This document shows, piece by piece, positions 1-7,376 of a DNA stretch of 64,000 bases (the first letter of the stretch is position 1; every line of letters starts with the position of its first letter). A program made the position numbers and the translations under genes. The notes under the pieces are model-generated. The model was given only the letters and a program-made list of their open reading frames with translations. It was not told the origin of the DNA and ran no database searches. The DNA lies in assembly GCA_030650525.1 (NCBI GenBank), contig JAUSDQ010000096.1, forward strand, positions 1-64,000, read 5' to 3'. The stretch is from Sulfuricaulis sp. GTDB lineage: Bacteria; Pseudomonadota; Gammaproteobacteria; Acidiferrobacterales; Sulfurifustaceae.

Positions 1-176
1 CGGGGCACTCGGGACCTTTTTGTTGATGGATGATTGGCCGAAACGAAGGTTCAATGGTAATACATATGACGATTGTTGACCCGATATCCGTTCCGGTTTG
101 CGCCTTCAATCGCCGATTGCCGCCTGTCTCGCGGTGGGCGCAACTTAATGTTCAATCGACATCAACCGACCAGCAA
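1..176. other. Intergenic sequence, no gene supported
   Basis: I find no recognisable protein or RNA gene here. An open frame runs through this stretch, but it has no ribosome binding site and matches nothing until its last part, which belongs to the tctC remnant downstream. AGGTTCAATGG at 47-57 faintly resembles half of the operator seen elsewhere. Confidence 0.5.
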
Positions 177-218
177 TTGACGCGTCGCTGTTATGCATGT
201 ATGCTAATGGTTGAACCA
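177..218 (+). promoter_or_regulatory. Promoter with TGGTNNNACCA operator
   Basis: TTGACG (177-182), a 17-nt spacer and TATGCT (200-205) form a sigma70-like promoter reading toward the tctC remnant and the nitronate monooxygenase gene. The perfect operator TGGTTGAACCA (208-218) follows two bases after the -10 and would cover the transcription start, as expected for repression by a FadR/PdhR-type GntR protein. Confidence 0.55.
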
Positions 219-344
219 CAACATGCAATAGATGTGATGATTGCATTGATTCCTGTTGCCACGGTATTTCGTGTGATTCGGTGCTACTTTGACGGTGCTA
301 ATCCTCTGGCGTTGTGTCTGGATCTTTGTGCGGCGGGGCTGGTT

Positions 345-512
345 GCCAGCGCGTCCGTGCGCATCGTGATCCTGGCCGCGCCAGGCGGGAATTTGAAATT
401 GGGACTTGCTTGCCGGCAAGGTCGCCGTGAAGCTCATCGTCGAGTCGCGTCCCGGTGATAACGCCATCCTCGGAGCTTGATCGTGGAAGATTACAACTTT
501 GAATTGAACTGA
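345..512 (+). pseudogene. Bug/TctC binding protein remnant
   Basis: This is a decayed periplasmic binding protein gene. VRIVILAAPGGNL (357-395) matches VRIVIPTAPGGNL of the intact paralogue at 14216. After a frame change between 396 and 405, LLAGK (406-420) and LIVESRPGDNAIL (to 471) continue the same alignment (LIVESRPG against VIVEARPG). A last piece, EDYNFELN with its stop at 510-512, matches the paralogue C-terminus DNNIKLD. About 270 codons between these pieces are gone. The stop lies one base before the ATG of the nitronate monooxygenase, so the junction with the next gene has been kept while the interior was lost. The identification rests on motif order; each piece alone is short. Confidence 0.7.
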
Positions 513-513
513 G

Positions 514-1491
514 ATGAAACCGATAAAGAACCGCGTGACTAAGCTGCTCGGGATTGAGTTCCCGATCGTCCAGGGCGGTATGCAATGGGTGGGTACCTCC
601 GAGATGGCATCCGCGGTCTCCAACGCCGGCGGCCTTGGCACACTGAGCGCGTTGACACAGGCTACGCCGGAAGACTTGGGGCGTGAGATAAGGCGTTGTC
701 AAACAATGACCAAGCGCCCGTTCGGCGTCAACGTCACCATGCTGCGCACGGTCGCGCCCCCGCCGTACGAGCGCATTTTCGACGTCATCATCGAACAAGG
801 CGTCAAGCTCGTCGAAACCGCGGGCAATGTACCTGTCGAGATCTATGATCGCCTGTTGGCCGCGGGCATAACCATCATTCACAAGTGCACCTCGGTCCGT
901 CATGCGGTGACCGCTGAAAAGCGCGGTGTTCACATCGTGAGTATCGATGGCTTCGAGTGCGCGGGGCACCCTGGCGAGGATGATGTGCCGGGTCTGGTGT
1001 TGATCCCGGCGGCGGTGCGCGCACTGACGATCCCAGTGATCGCGTCGGGTGGAATTGCCGACGGGCGCGGAATGGCCGCTGCGCTGGCGTTGGGCGCCGA
1101 GGGCGTGAACATGGGTACCCGCTTTGTGGCAACGCAGGAAGCACCGGTGCACGAGCGCATCAAGCAGGCCTTGGTGGCCGCCCGCGAGACGGACACCCGT
1201 CTGATGTTCCGAACTTTGAAGAACACCGCACGCGTGCTGTCAAACCCGATTTCCGAGCAAGTTTTGGCGCTTGAGCACCAACCCGGTGGCTGCAGTTTCG
1301 ACGACCTGCGCCCCTTGGTGGCGGGCGCGCGCGGACGCGCTGCCCTGACCAGCGGTGCGCTTGAGGACGGCGTGATCTGGGCGGGTCAGGTGATCGGTTT
1401 GATTGACGATGTACCCACTTGCGAAGCGCTTCTCAAACGCATGGTGACGCAGTGTCGCGAGCGGCTGTCGGCGGCAGCTTCGTTGTGCTGA
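514..1491 (+). CDS. Nitronate monooxygenase family flavoprotein
   Basis: This is an FMN-dependent TIM-barrel protein of the nitronate monooxygenase (2-nitropropane dioxygenase) family, 325 residues. GGMQWVG (21-27) is the N-terminal phosphate/flavin loop. GFECAGHPGEDD (146-157) carries the histidine, His152, used as catalytic base in characterised members. ASGGIADGRG (177-186) and GVNMGTRF (197-204) are the FMN phosphate-binding strands. The ATG follows the tctC remnant stop by one base and has no clear Shine-Dalgarno of its own, so translation was probably coupled to the lost tctC. Many proteins in this family have unknown substrates, and some act as enoyl reductases or on propionate 3-nitronate, so the true reaction here is open. 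A broken copy of the same gene follows the tctC at 14216. Confidence 0.85.
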   Translation: MKPIKNRVTKLLGIEFPIVQGGMQWVGTSEMASAVSNAGGLGTLSALTQATPEDLGREIRRCQTMTKRPFGVNVTMLRTVAPPPYERIFDVIIEQGVKLVETAGNVPVEIYDRLLAAGITIIHKCTSVRHAVTAEKRGVHIVSIDGFECAGHPGEDDVPGLVLIPAAVRALTIPVIASGGIADGRGMAAALALGAEGVNMGTRFVATQEAPVHERIKQALVAARETDTRLMFRTLKNTARVLSNPISEQVLALEHQPGGCSFDDLRPLVAGARGRAALTSGALEDGVIWAGQVIGLIDDVPTCEALLKRMVTQCRERLSAAASLC

Positions 1492-1589
1492 CCACGAGCG
1501 CGTCCAACTGACTCTGCGCGGCATGCCGGCCCCCTCGATCTCGCGTTTGCAGTGATCCATCAACCCGTTGACCAAAAAAAGGAGATTCC

Positions 1590-2573
1590 ATGACCCAAGT
1601 CACTCGCCGCACCGCGGCATTGATGCTCGCCGCCACAGGTTTGGCACTGTCTGTGTCCGCTTCGGCTCAGGACACTTCAGATTACCCAAACAAGCCGATC
1701 CGCATTGTTATTCCGACGCCGGCCGGAGGTGCATTGGACGGAACCGCACGACTGATCGGAGAAAAATTGGGCGCGGCGTGGAAACAGCCGGTGATCGTCG
1801 ACAACCGCGCGGGAGGCAACGGTGCCATTGCTTACGGCGCAGTCGCCAAGTCGCCACCCGATGGACACACCGTGCTGCTGTCGCTCAGCAGTCTGGTGCA
1901 GACGCTCTTGTTGACCAAGACGACATCCTATAGTTTGCAGGAATTAACGCCGGTGTCGCTGGTAGCGATGCTACCTAACGGTTTTGCCGTCGGCAAGGCC
2001 GTGCCCGCGACGACTGTGCAGCAGTTTGTCGAATGGGCCCGAACTCAGCCTTCAGGGGTGGATTACGGGAGCAGTGGGGCCGGCAGTTCGGGGAATATCA
2101 TGGGCGGCACCTTGGCCCATGCGGCGAATATTCAACTTGTACATGTGCCGTTCAAGGGTGAGGTGCCTGCGATCCAGGCAGTGATTGGCGGTCAGATGGC
2201 CTCCATGTTTGGGGCCACCGGCAGTCTGGCCACGCAGGCAAAGGCTGGACATATGAAGCTGCTGGCGGTGGCACTGCCCAACCGCCTGAAGGATTATCCC
2301 GAGGTTCCCACCTTCGCGGAGGCTGGTTATCCCAACGTGAACCTGTCGGGCTGGTCCGTGGCCCTGGTACCGGCTGGCACACCCAAGTCCATTGTCGATA
2401 AGCTGGCGACCGAGATCACCCGGATCGTGAGGCTGCCTGATGTGAGTGCGCGTATCCATGGCTACGGTTTTCAGCCCGAGGGCGGCAGCCCTGAGGCGGC
2501 GCGCAGCTTTGTCAATGCTGAGATGGCGCGTTGGGACGCGGCGATCAAGGCCGCCAACATCAAGCTGGAATGA
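1590..2573 (+). CDS. Bug/TctC family periplasmic binding protein
   Basis: This protein (327 residues) is a solute receptor of the Bug family, which in Burkholderiales bind carboxylates, amides or aromatic acids in the periplasm. AAGGAG lies just before the ATG. Residues 1-27 are a signal peptide with twin arginines (TRRTAALML) and a cut site near SASAQD. PIRIVIPTPAGG (36-47) starts the mature fold, and EVPTFAEAGYP and LVPAGTP are the usual lobe-2 motifs. Family members usually work with TctA/TctB membrane proteins, and none is encoded in this window. The gene lies downstream of the nitronate monooxygenase and is followed directly by a phosphatase gene, so the three probably form one operon. 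Its ligand cannot be read from the sequence. Confidence 0.9.
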   Translation: MTQVTRRTAALMLAATGLALSVSASAQDTSDYPNKPIRIVIPTPAGGALDGTARLIGEKLGAAWKQPVIVDNRAGGNGAIAYGAVAKSPPDGHTVLLSLSSLVQTLLLTKTTSYSLQELTPVSLVAMLPNGFAVGKAVPATTVQQFVEWARTQPSGVDYGSSGAGSSGNIMGGTLAHAANIQLVHVPFKGEVPAIQAVIGGQMASMFGATGSLATQAKAGHMKLLAVALPNRLKDYPEVPTFAEAGYPNVNLSGWSVALVPAGTPKSIVDKLATEITRIVRLPDVSARIHGYGFQPEGGSPEAARSFVNAEMARWDAAIKAANIKLE

Positions 2574-2617
2574 CAATGTTTCGCGAAGTCTCGGCGCAAG
2601 AAATGGGGGGAGAGAGC

Positions 2618-3346
2618 GTGAGCCATATCGCCACCAGCGTTGGTAACTTGCGTGACCTGGGCGGACTTGCAACCATCGACGGTCGGGTGATCGCGCCGGG
2701 ATGTATCTTCCGATCGAGCCATTTTGCCGAGCTCGCATCTCATGATGAACCGAGCATCGCCGCGCTGGGCTTTCGCACGCGGGTGGACTTGCGCGGTGAA
2801 CAGGAGCGCAGTCTGGCGCCCAATCGATGGGGCTCGGTGAACCTGCGTGAAATGCATCTTCCGATTGAGCCCCGAGCGATGGGTTCGTTGCGCGCGCACC
2901 GTGAGGCCGGCACGCTGGACGATGGCGTGGTTTTGACGGTGATGCACGAAGTCTACCGTCGCTTCGTACACCAGCGGGCACCGGTATTTTCGGCGCTGCT
3001 GCGCCTAGTGCAAGTTCCTGACAACTATCCACTGGTGTTTCACTGCACCGCTGGCAAGGACCGCACTGGCTTCGCCGCAGCCCTGTTGTTGTTGGCGCTG
3101 GACGTGCCGCGCAGCACGATCATCGACGATTTCTTGCGCAGCAATGGTCGCTGGAAAATGAATGCGCCGTCGCAGGACTTGACCTTGCTGGCGCAGGTTC
3201 GGGCGGAATATCTAGAGACTTCGTTCGCCGAGATGGCCGCGGGTTGGGGCTCGGTCGACGCCTACCTGGCTCAGGAACTCGGCCTGGACCGTGTCGCGCG
3301 GGATCGACTGGCCAGCCATTTATTGATCCCTGCGCCGCGGGCATAA
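2618..3346 (+). CDS. Tyrosine-protein phosphatase-like protein
   Basis: This 242-residue protein belongs to the bacterial tyrosine/dual-specificity phosphatase group with the Y_phosphatase3 fold. The P-loop HCTAGKDRT (142-150) holds the nucleophile Cys143 and the phosphate-binding arginine, and NLRDLGGL near the N-terminus is typical of the family. I chose the GTG at 2618 because a strong GGGGAG lies five bases upstream and the protein then starts at the conserved block. ATG codons at 2576 and 2603 are in frame but lack a ribosome binding site. The gene sits 44 bases after a tctC gene. Why a phosphatase belongs in an acid-uptake operon is unclear; it may act on a small phosphoester instead of a protein. 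Confidence 0.8.
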   Translation: MSHIATSVGNLRDLGGLATIDGRVIAPGCIFRSSHFAELASHDEPSIAALGFRTRVDLRGEQERSLAPNRWGSVNLREMHLPIEPRAMGSLRAHREAGTLDDGVVLTVMHEVYRRFVHQRAPVFSALLRLVQVPDNYPLVFHCTAGKDRTGFAAALLLLALDVPRSTIIDDFLRSNGRWKMNAPSQDLTLLAQVRAEYLETSFAEMAAGWGSVDAYLAQELGLDRVARDRLASHLLIPAPRA

Positions 3347-3363
3347 GCCATCGGGCTTATGTC
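3340..3363. terminator. Hairpin over two convergent stop codons
   Basis: CATAAGCC (3342-3349), the loop ATCG and GGCTTATG (3354-3361) form a perfect 8-bp stem. The TAA of the phosphatase gene (3344-3346) and the TAA of the opposing ACAD gene (3357-3359 on the minus strand) lie in the two arms. No T-run follows, so it may act as a bidirectional terminator or RNA end-protecting hairpin. Confidence 0.55.
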
Positions 3364-4514
3364 AAGCGCTTTTCCATATCACGGGCGATCAGTTCCTTCA
3401 TGATCTCGTTGGTGCCGGCCAGTATGCGGTGGATGCGTACATTTTGGTAAAGACGTGCGATCGGGTATTCCAGCATGTAGCCAGCCCCACCGTGAAGTTG
3501 AACGCACTCGTCCACCACCTGGCCGCAGGCCTCGGTGACCCACCACTTTGCCATGGCCGCCGTCGTGCCGTCGAGTTGCCCGATCAGTAGCTTGTTGGCG
3601 CATTGGTCCAGAAAAGCGCCCGCCAGCGTTGCCTTGGTCTCGCATTCGGCGAGTTTGAAACGCGTGTTTTGCATCGAGAGCAGGCTTTGGCCGAAAACCT
3701 TGCGTGCGCCGGTGAACGCGAGCGTTTCCTCAATCGCCCGTTCCATGCAGGCCAGTGACATCAGCGATGTGATCAGACGTTCGCGCGCCAGCTCCTTCAT
3801 TAGTTGGCGAAATCCCTGGCCTTCCTCGGGGCCCAACAGGTTTGCGCATGGCACATGCATGTCGTCGAAGTACAACTCGGCCGTGTCCTGAGAATGCAGC
3901 CCCACCTTGGACAAAGGGCTGCCGCGCCGTAAGCCCTTCACCTTGTCGGTTTCCACCACGACGATGGAGATGCCCTTGCCGCCCTTGGTCGGGTCGGTCT
4001 TCAATACCAGGCAGATCAGGTTGGCGGTGGTGCCGTTGGTAATGTAGGTCTTGGCACCGTTGATGACGTAGTGGTCGCCATCGCGCACGGCACTCGTGCG
4101 GATGCTTTGCAGGTCCGAGCCGGTGCCGGGTTCGGTCATTGCCAGACCCCCCACCAACTCGCCACTGGCCATCTTTGGCAGCCATTCTCGTTTTTGCTCT
4201 TCCGTGGCAAAGTTGTCGAGGTAATGCGCCACGATGCCGCTGTGCAGGGCATTGCCCAGGCCAGGGCACATCATCCGACCCTGCTCGGCAAAGATCACGG
4301 CCTCGTGCAGGAAGTTGCCGCCGCCCCCGCCGTACTCCTCGGAGATGCCGGGACACAGCAGACCGGCGGCGGCGGCCTTGTACCAAACCTCGCGGTCCAC
4401 GCACTGCTGGCGGCTCCAGCGTTCTTCATGTGGCAGCAACTCGGTCTCGTAGAAGCGGCGCGCATTGTCGCGCACGGTTTCGAGTTCGGGGTTCATCCAG
4501 GAAGCTTGATGCAT
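3357..4514 (-). CDS. Acyl-CoA dehydrogenase, long-chain type
   Basis: FAD enzyme (385 residues) that oxidises an acyl-CoA to the 2-enoyl-CoA and passes electrons to ETF. AMTEPGTGSD (125-134) and NGAKTYITNG (152-161) are the usual flavin/substrate-loop signatures, and QLHGGAGYM and AGTNEIM close the C-terminal domain. The residue before the GTNEI motif is Ala, not the Glu used by medium-chain enzymes. Instead ELARERL (241-247) places a Glu on the helix used by long-chain and isovaleryl-CoA dehydrogenases. I start at 4514, where GGAG lies seven bases upstream. The enoyl-CoA hydratase-fold gene ends 17 bases upstream, so the two form a minus-strand operon. Confidence 0.88.
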   Translation of the reverse strand: MHQASWMNPELETVRDNARRFYETELLPHEERWSRQQCVDREVWYKAAAAGLLCPGISEEYGGGGGNFLHEAVIFAEQGRMMCPGLGNALHSGIVAHYLDNFATEEQKREWLPKMASGELVGGLAMTEPGTGSDLQSIRTSAVRDGDHYVINGAKTYITNGTTANLICLVLKTDPTKGGKGISIVVVETDKVKGLRRGSPLSKVGLHSQDTAELYFDDMHVPCANLLGPEEGQGFRQLMKELARERLITSLMSLACMERAIEETLAFTGARKVFGQSLLSMQNTRFKLAECETKATLAGAFLDQCANKLLIGQLDGTTAAMAKWWVTEACGQVVDECVQLHGGAGYMLEYPIARLYQNVRIHRILAGTNEIMKELIARDMEKRLT

Positions 4515-4531
4515 CGTCGTTCTCCGCGTGT

Positions 4532-5329
4532 TCACTGATTGGTGTATTGGGGCTGGCGTTTGCCCAGAAAAGCTTGGACGCCTTCCTTGAAGTCGTCGGT
4601 GCTGGCGCACAGAATCTGGTTGCGATCCTCCATCGCGATCACCGCTTCCAGGCTGGCGGCGTCCACTGCGAGGCCCAGCGCGTCCTTGGTCAAGCGCAAA
4701 CCCAGGGGTGAAGTGTTCAGCATGTCTGCCACCAACGCGCGGGCCTCGGTCTGCAACTCGGGCAATGGCGCCACCGTACTCACCAGGCCAAGGGCCAACG
4801 CGCGTGCTGCTCCCAGGAAGCGCCCCGTGAGCAGCAGTTCAGCCGCAACCGAGCTGCCCACCATGCGGGGCAGGAAGTAGCTCACGCCGACATCGCAGCC
4901 GCTAAGGCCGATGCGGATGAAGGCCGCGTTCATGCGTGCGTCCGGGGTCGCTAGGCGGATGTCGCTGGCCAGCGCCAGGGCGAAGCCGCCACCGCTGGCC
5001 GCGCCTTGCACCAGGCAGACAATGGGTTGCGGGCAGCGACGCATGGCCAGCATGACGTTGCGCACGCGCCGCTGCGTCTCCAGGCCCGTCACGACGCCCA
5101 GCGGTCGGGGTTCGGCATTGTGCTTGAGGTCGTAGCCGGCGCAGAAGGCGCGACCCGCTCCCTGCAGCACGACGACCCGGATGTCCGGGCGTTCGGTCAG
5201 GCTGGTAAAGAAGCGCATGAGTGCGTCGATCAGCGCGGGATCGAGCGCATTGAGCTGCGCCGGCCGGTTCAATGTCACCCAGGCGACGGCGCCGTCCACC
5301 TGCACATCCAGGGGGTCAATTTGAGTCAT
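4532..5329 (-). CDS. Enoyl-CoA hydratase/isomerase-fold protein, atypical active site
   Basis: Crotonase-fold protein of normal length (265 residues) with the oxyanion-hole blocks GAGRAFCAGYDL (57-68) and GAASGGGFALALASD (109-123). Both catalytic glutamates of enoyl-CoA hydratase are absent: Ala117 stands in GGGFALA, and Phe137 stands where PEI would be. Asp146 in LSGCDVGVSYFLP aligns with the third acidic residue of dienoyl-CoA isomerases. It is therefore unlikely to hydrate a simple enoyl-CoA, and an isomerase, hydrolase or ring-cleavage role is more likely. It is the first gene of an operon with the ACAD downstream and is divergent from the dehydrogenase at 5396. Confidence 0.85.
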   Translation of the reverse strand: MTQIDPLDVQVDGAVAWVTLNRPAQLNALDPALIDALMRFFTSLTERPDIRVVVLQGAGRAFCAGYDLKHNAEPRPLGVVTGLETQRRVRNVMLAMRRCPQPIVCLVQGAASGGGFALALASDIRLATPDARMNAAFIRIGLSGCDVGVSYFLPRMVGSSVAAELLLTGRFLGAARALALGLVSTVAPLPELQTEARALVADMLNTSPLGLRLTKDALGLAVDAASLEAVIAMEDRNQILCASTDDFKEGVQAFLGKRQPQYTNQ

Positions 5330-5346
5330 CTTGATTTTCTGGAATA

Positions 5347-5358
5347 ATGGTTGAACAT
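5347..5358. promoter_or_regulatory. Degenerate operator between divergent genes
   Basis: ATGGTTGAACAT keeps one full half-site (TGGT) and the TGA centre of the window's recurrent operator; the second half is ACAT instead of ACCA. It lies in the 66-bp gap between the minus-strand hydratase-fold gene and the plus-strand dehydrogenase, where one site could serve both promoters. Confidence 0.45.
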
Positions 5359-5395
5359 TTGATTATTCTATAGGTATTCCTACCAAGGAGGATGT

Positions 5396-6163
5396 ATGAC
5401 ACTTCAGATTTCCCTGACGGGCCGGGTCGCTCTTGTGACCGGTGGCGGGCGCGGCATCGGGCGCGCCATCGCGCTGCAGTTGGCCAGTGCCGGCGCCGAC
5501 GTCGCCGTGAATTACCGGCGTGATGGCGCCGCCGCGCAGGATACGGTTGCGCGGATCGAGGCCATGGGCCGACGCGCGCGCGCCTACCAGGCGGCCGTTG
5601 ACCACCGCGACGAGGCGGAGCGGCTGGCCGAGGCGGTGTTGCAGGACTTTGGTGCCGTCCATATCCTTGTGAACAACGCCGGCATCGGCAGCCGGGGGAA
5701 TTCGGTGGCCGATACCGACCCGACCGAGCTTGAGCGAGTGCTGGGCGTGCATGCGCTGGCGCCTTTTTACCTGTGCCGTAGTCTCGTGCCGGGGATGCGC
5801 ACGCTGGGGCGCGGTGACGTGGTGATGATCTCCAGCATCGCGACCCGGACGGAAAGTGCTGGCAGCGCGCCCTACACCATGGCCAAGGCGGCGATGGAGG
5901 CCTTGGGCAGGACCTTGGCCAAGGAGGAACAGAAGCACGGCATTCGCTGCCACATCGTCAGTCCCGGGCTGACCGATACCGAGATGGGCCGGCGCTTGGC
6001 GCGTGCACGCGGCAGCGAGGACATTCACGAACTTGACAGCAGCGCACCGTTTGGCCGGGTCGGCCAGCCCGAGGACGTGGCTGCGCTGGTGGCTTTCCTG
6101 GTGTCCGACGCCAACCCTTACGTGAGCGGGCAAAACATCGCGGTGGACGGCGGTACCGCCTAG
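5396..6163 (+). CDS. Short-chain dehydrogenase/reductase, FabG-like
   Basis: Classical SDR of 255 residues, probably an NAD(P)-dependent 3-hydroxyacyl-CoA or alcohol dehydrogenase. TGGGRGIGR (15-23) binds the nucleotide, NNAG is at 93-96, and the catalytic set is Ser146/147, Tyr160 and Lys164 (YTMAK). SPGLTDTEM follows as the usual PG motif. A strong AAGGAGG sits just before the ATG. The gene is transcribed divergently from the hydratase/ACAD pair across a shared operator-like site, which suggests joint induction. The substrate is unknown. Confidence 0.88.
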   Translation: MTLQISLTGRVALVTGGGRGIGRAIALQLASAGADVAVNYRRDGAAAQDTVARIEAMGRRARAYQAAVDHRDEAERLAEAVLQDFGAVHILVNNAGIGSRGNSVADTDPTELERVLGVHALAPFYLCRSLVPGMRTLGRGDVVMISSIATRTESAGSAPYTMAKAAMEALGRTLAKEEQKHGIRCHIVSPGLTDTEMGRRLARARGSEDIHELDSSAPFGRVGQPEDVAALVAFLVSDANPYVSGQNIAVDGGTA

Positions 6164-6189
6164 CGGTTGCTCGCGCGCGGCGGCCCCGA

Positions 6190-6219
6190 TGCTTTGCCTG
6201 CGACCAGGACCGCAAAGCA
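6190..6219. terminator. Hairpin between convergent genes
   Basis: TGCTTTGC (6190-6197) and GCAAAGCA (6212-6219) pair perfectly across a 14-nt loop in the gap between the dehydrogenase stop (6163) and the opposing tctC stop (6228). It is a likely bidirectional terminator without a T-run on the plus strand. Confidence 0.5.
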
Positions 6220-6227
6220 GCAGGGAC

Positions 6228-7268
6228 CTAATTTTCCGCGTGGATACCGCGCTCCAGGATCAGGGCCTTCCAGTTATCGACCTCTAGCGAAACCATCCGG
6301 GAGAATTGAGCCGGCGTATTGGACGCGGGCGTGTAGGTGAGGCTGGCGAACTTCTTTTGCATCTCGGGCGTGCCGAGCGCGCGGGAAATTTCCTCGCTCA
6401 GGCGTGTCACGATCGCTTCCGGTGTCTTGGCTGGCGCCAAGATGCCCTGCCAAAAGTCGGCCTTGTAGCCCGGCAAGGCCTTGGCGATGGGAACCCCGCC
6501 CGGAATCAAGGGGGAAGGCTGTTCCGAACCAACGCCTAGCAGCCGAATCTTTCCTGCGTTCATGTGCGCCAGCAAGGCATCGGAGGCGCTGGTGAAAGCG
6601 ATCGGGGTTTCGCCAGCGAGTACCGCGCCAATGGAGGGCGCCTGGCCGCGATAGGGGATGTGCACCAACTTGATGTTCGCCATCTTGGCGAACAGTTCGG
6701 CGGCCAAATGCCCGATTGATCCAACCCCCGCCGACGCATAAGCAACCCCGGCCGCCTGTTGGCGCGCCCACGTGATGAACTGCGTGACATCGGCGGCCGG
6801 AACGGCTGGGTTGGAAATCAGCACGATGGGCGCCAGGCCAATGATGGTCACCGGTGAAAAGTCCCGTATGGGATCGTAGCCGGCATCCTTTTGCAGTAGC
6901 GGAACGATCACGCTCGGGCCATTGTTGCTCACCAGGAAGGTGTAGCCGTCCGGGTTGGCGCGCGCCACTTCCCTGGCGCCGATGGCCCCGGCCGCGCCGG
7001 ATTTGTTTTCAATGATCACCGGCTGTCCCAGAGCCCGCGCCAACGGCTCCTGAAGGCTGCGCATCATGAGGTCGGTTCCGCCGCCTGGCGCATAGGGCAC
7101 GATGAAACGAATGGGGCGCGACGGGTAGCTCTGCGCCAGGGCCGGCGTCATGGCGAGTGCCGAGGCCGCGCCCGCCAATCCCAGCACGGAACGGCGCGTC
7201 AGGCCCGACGTATCGGACGTCGCGGATCGGGGTGCAGGGCATTGCAGTGGGAATGGATGTTTCTTCAT
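6228..7268 (-). CDS. Bug/TctC family periplasmic binding protein
   Basis: 346 residues. The N-terminus is longer than in the other copies here: a charged 25-residue lead precedes LTRRSVLGLAG, which looks like a twin-arginine signal, with a cut near TPALAQ (41-46). The mature part opens with PIRFIVPYAPGGGTD, and the DGYTFL, HIPYRGQAPS and LAPAKTP blocks follow. It lies 108 bases downstream of the acyl-CoA ligase at 7377 on the same strand, so binding protein and activating enzyme for one acid are probably made together. An internal start nearer the twin arginines is possible. Confidence 0.88.
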   Translation of the reverse strand: MKKHPFPLQCPAPRSATSDTSGLTRRSVLGLAGAASALAMTPALAQSYPSRPIRFIVPYAPGGGTDLMMRSLQEPLARALGQPVIIENKSGAAGAIGAREVARANPDGYTFLVSNNGPSVIVPLLQKDAGYDPIRDFSPVTIIGLAPIVLISNPAVPAADVTQFITWARQQAAGVAYASAGVGSIGHLAAELFAKMANIKLVHIPYRGQAPSIGAVLAGETPIAFTSASDALLAHMNAGKIRLLGVGSEQPSPLIPGGVPIAKALPGYKADFWQGILAPAKTPEAIVTRLSEEISRALGTPEMQKKFASLTYTPASNTPAQFSRMVSLEVDNWKALILERGIHAEN

Positions 7269-7376
7269 TTGGGTAGGTCCAGGACTGGGGGTGGAAAGAA
7301 AGAGCGTGCGGGCAGTCCCTCATCCCGCACGCAAGCTTGTCCGTCGGTGGCTCAGGAAAGGCGACACTGTCAAGTC

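Noticed and set aside
298-1152. Long minus-strand frames opposite the nitronate monooxygenase and many other genes.
   Set aside because: They are antisense frames typical of GC-rich coding DNA; the sense frames carry the family motifs.
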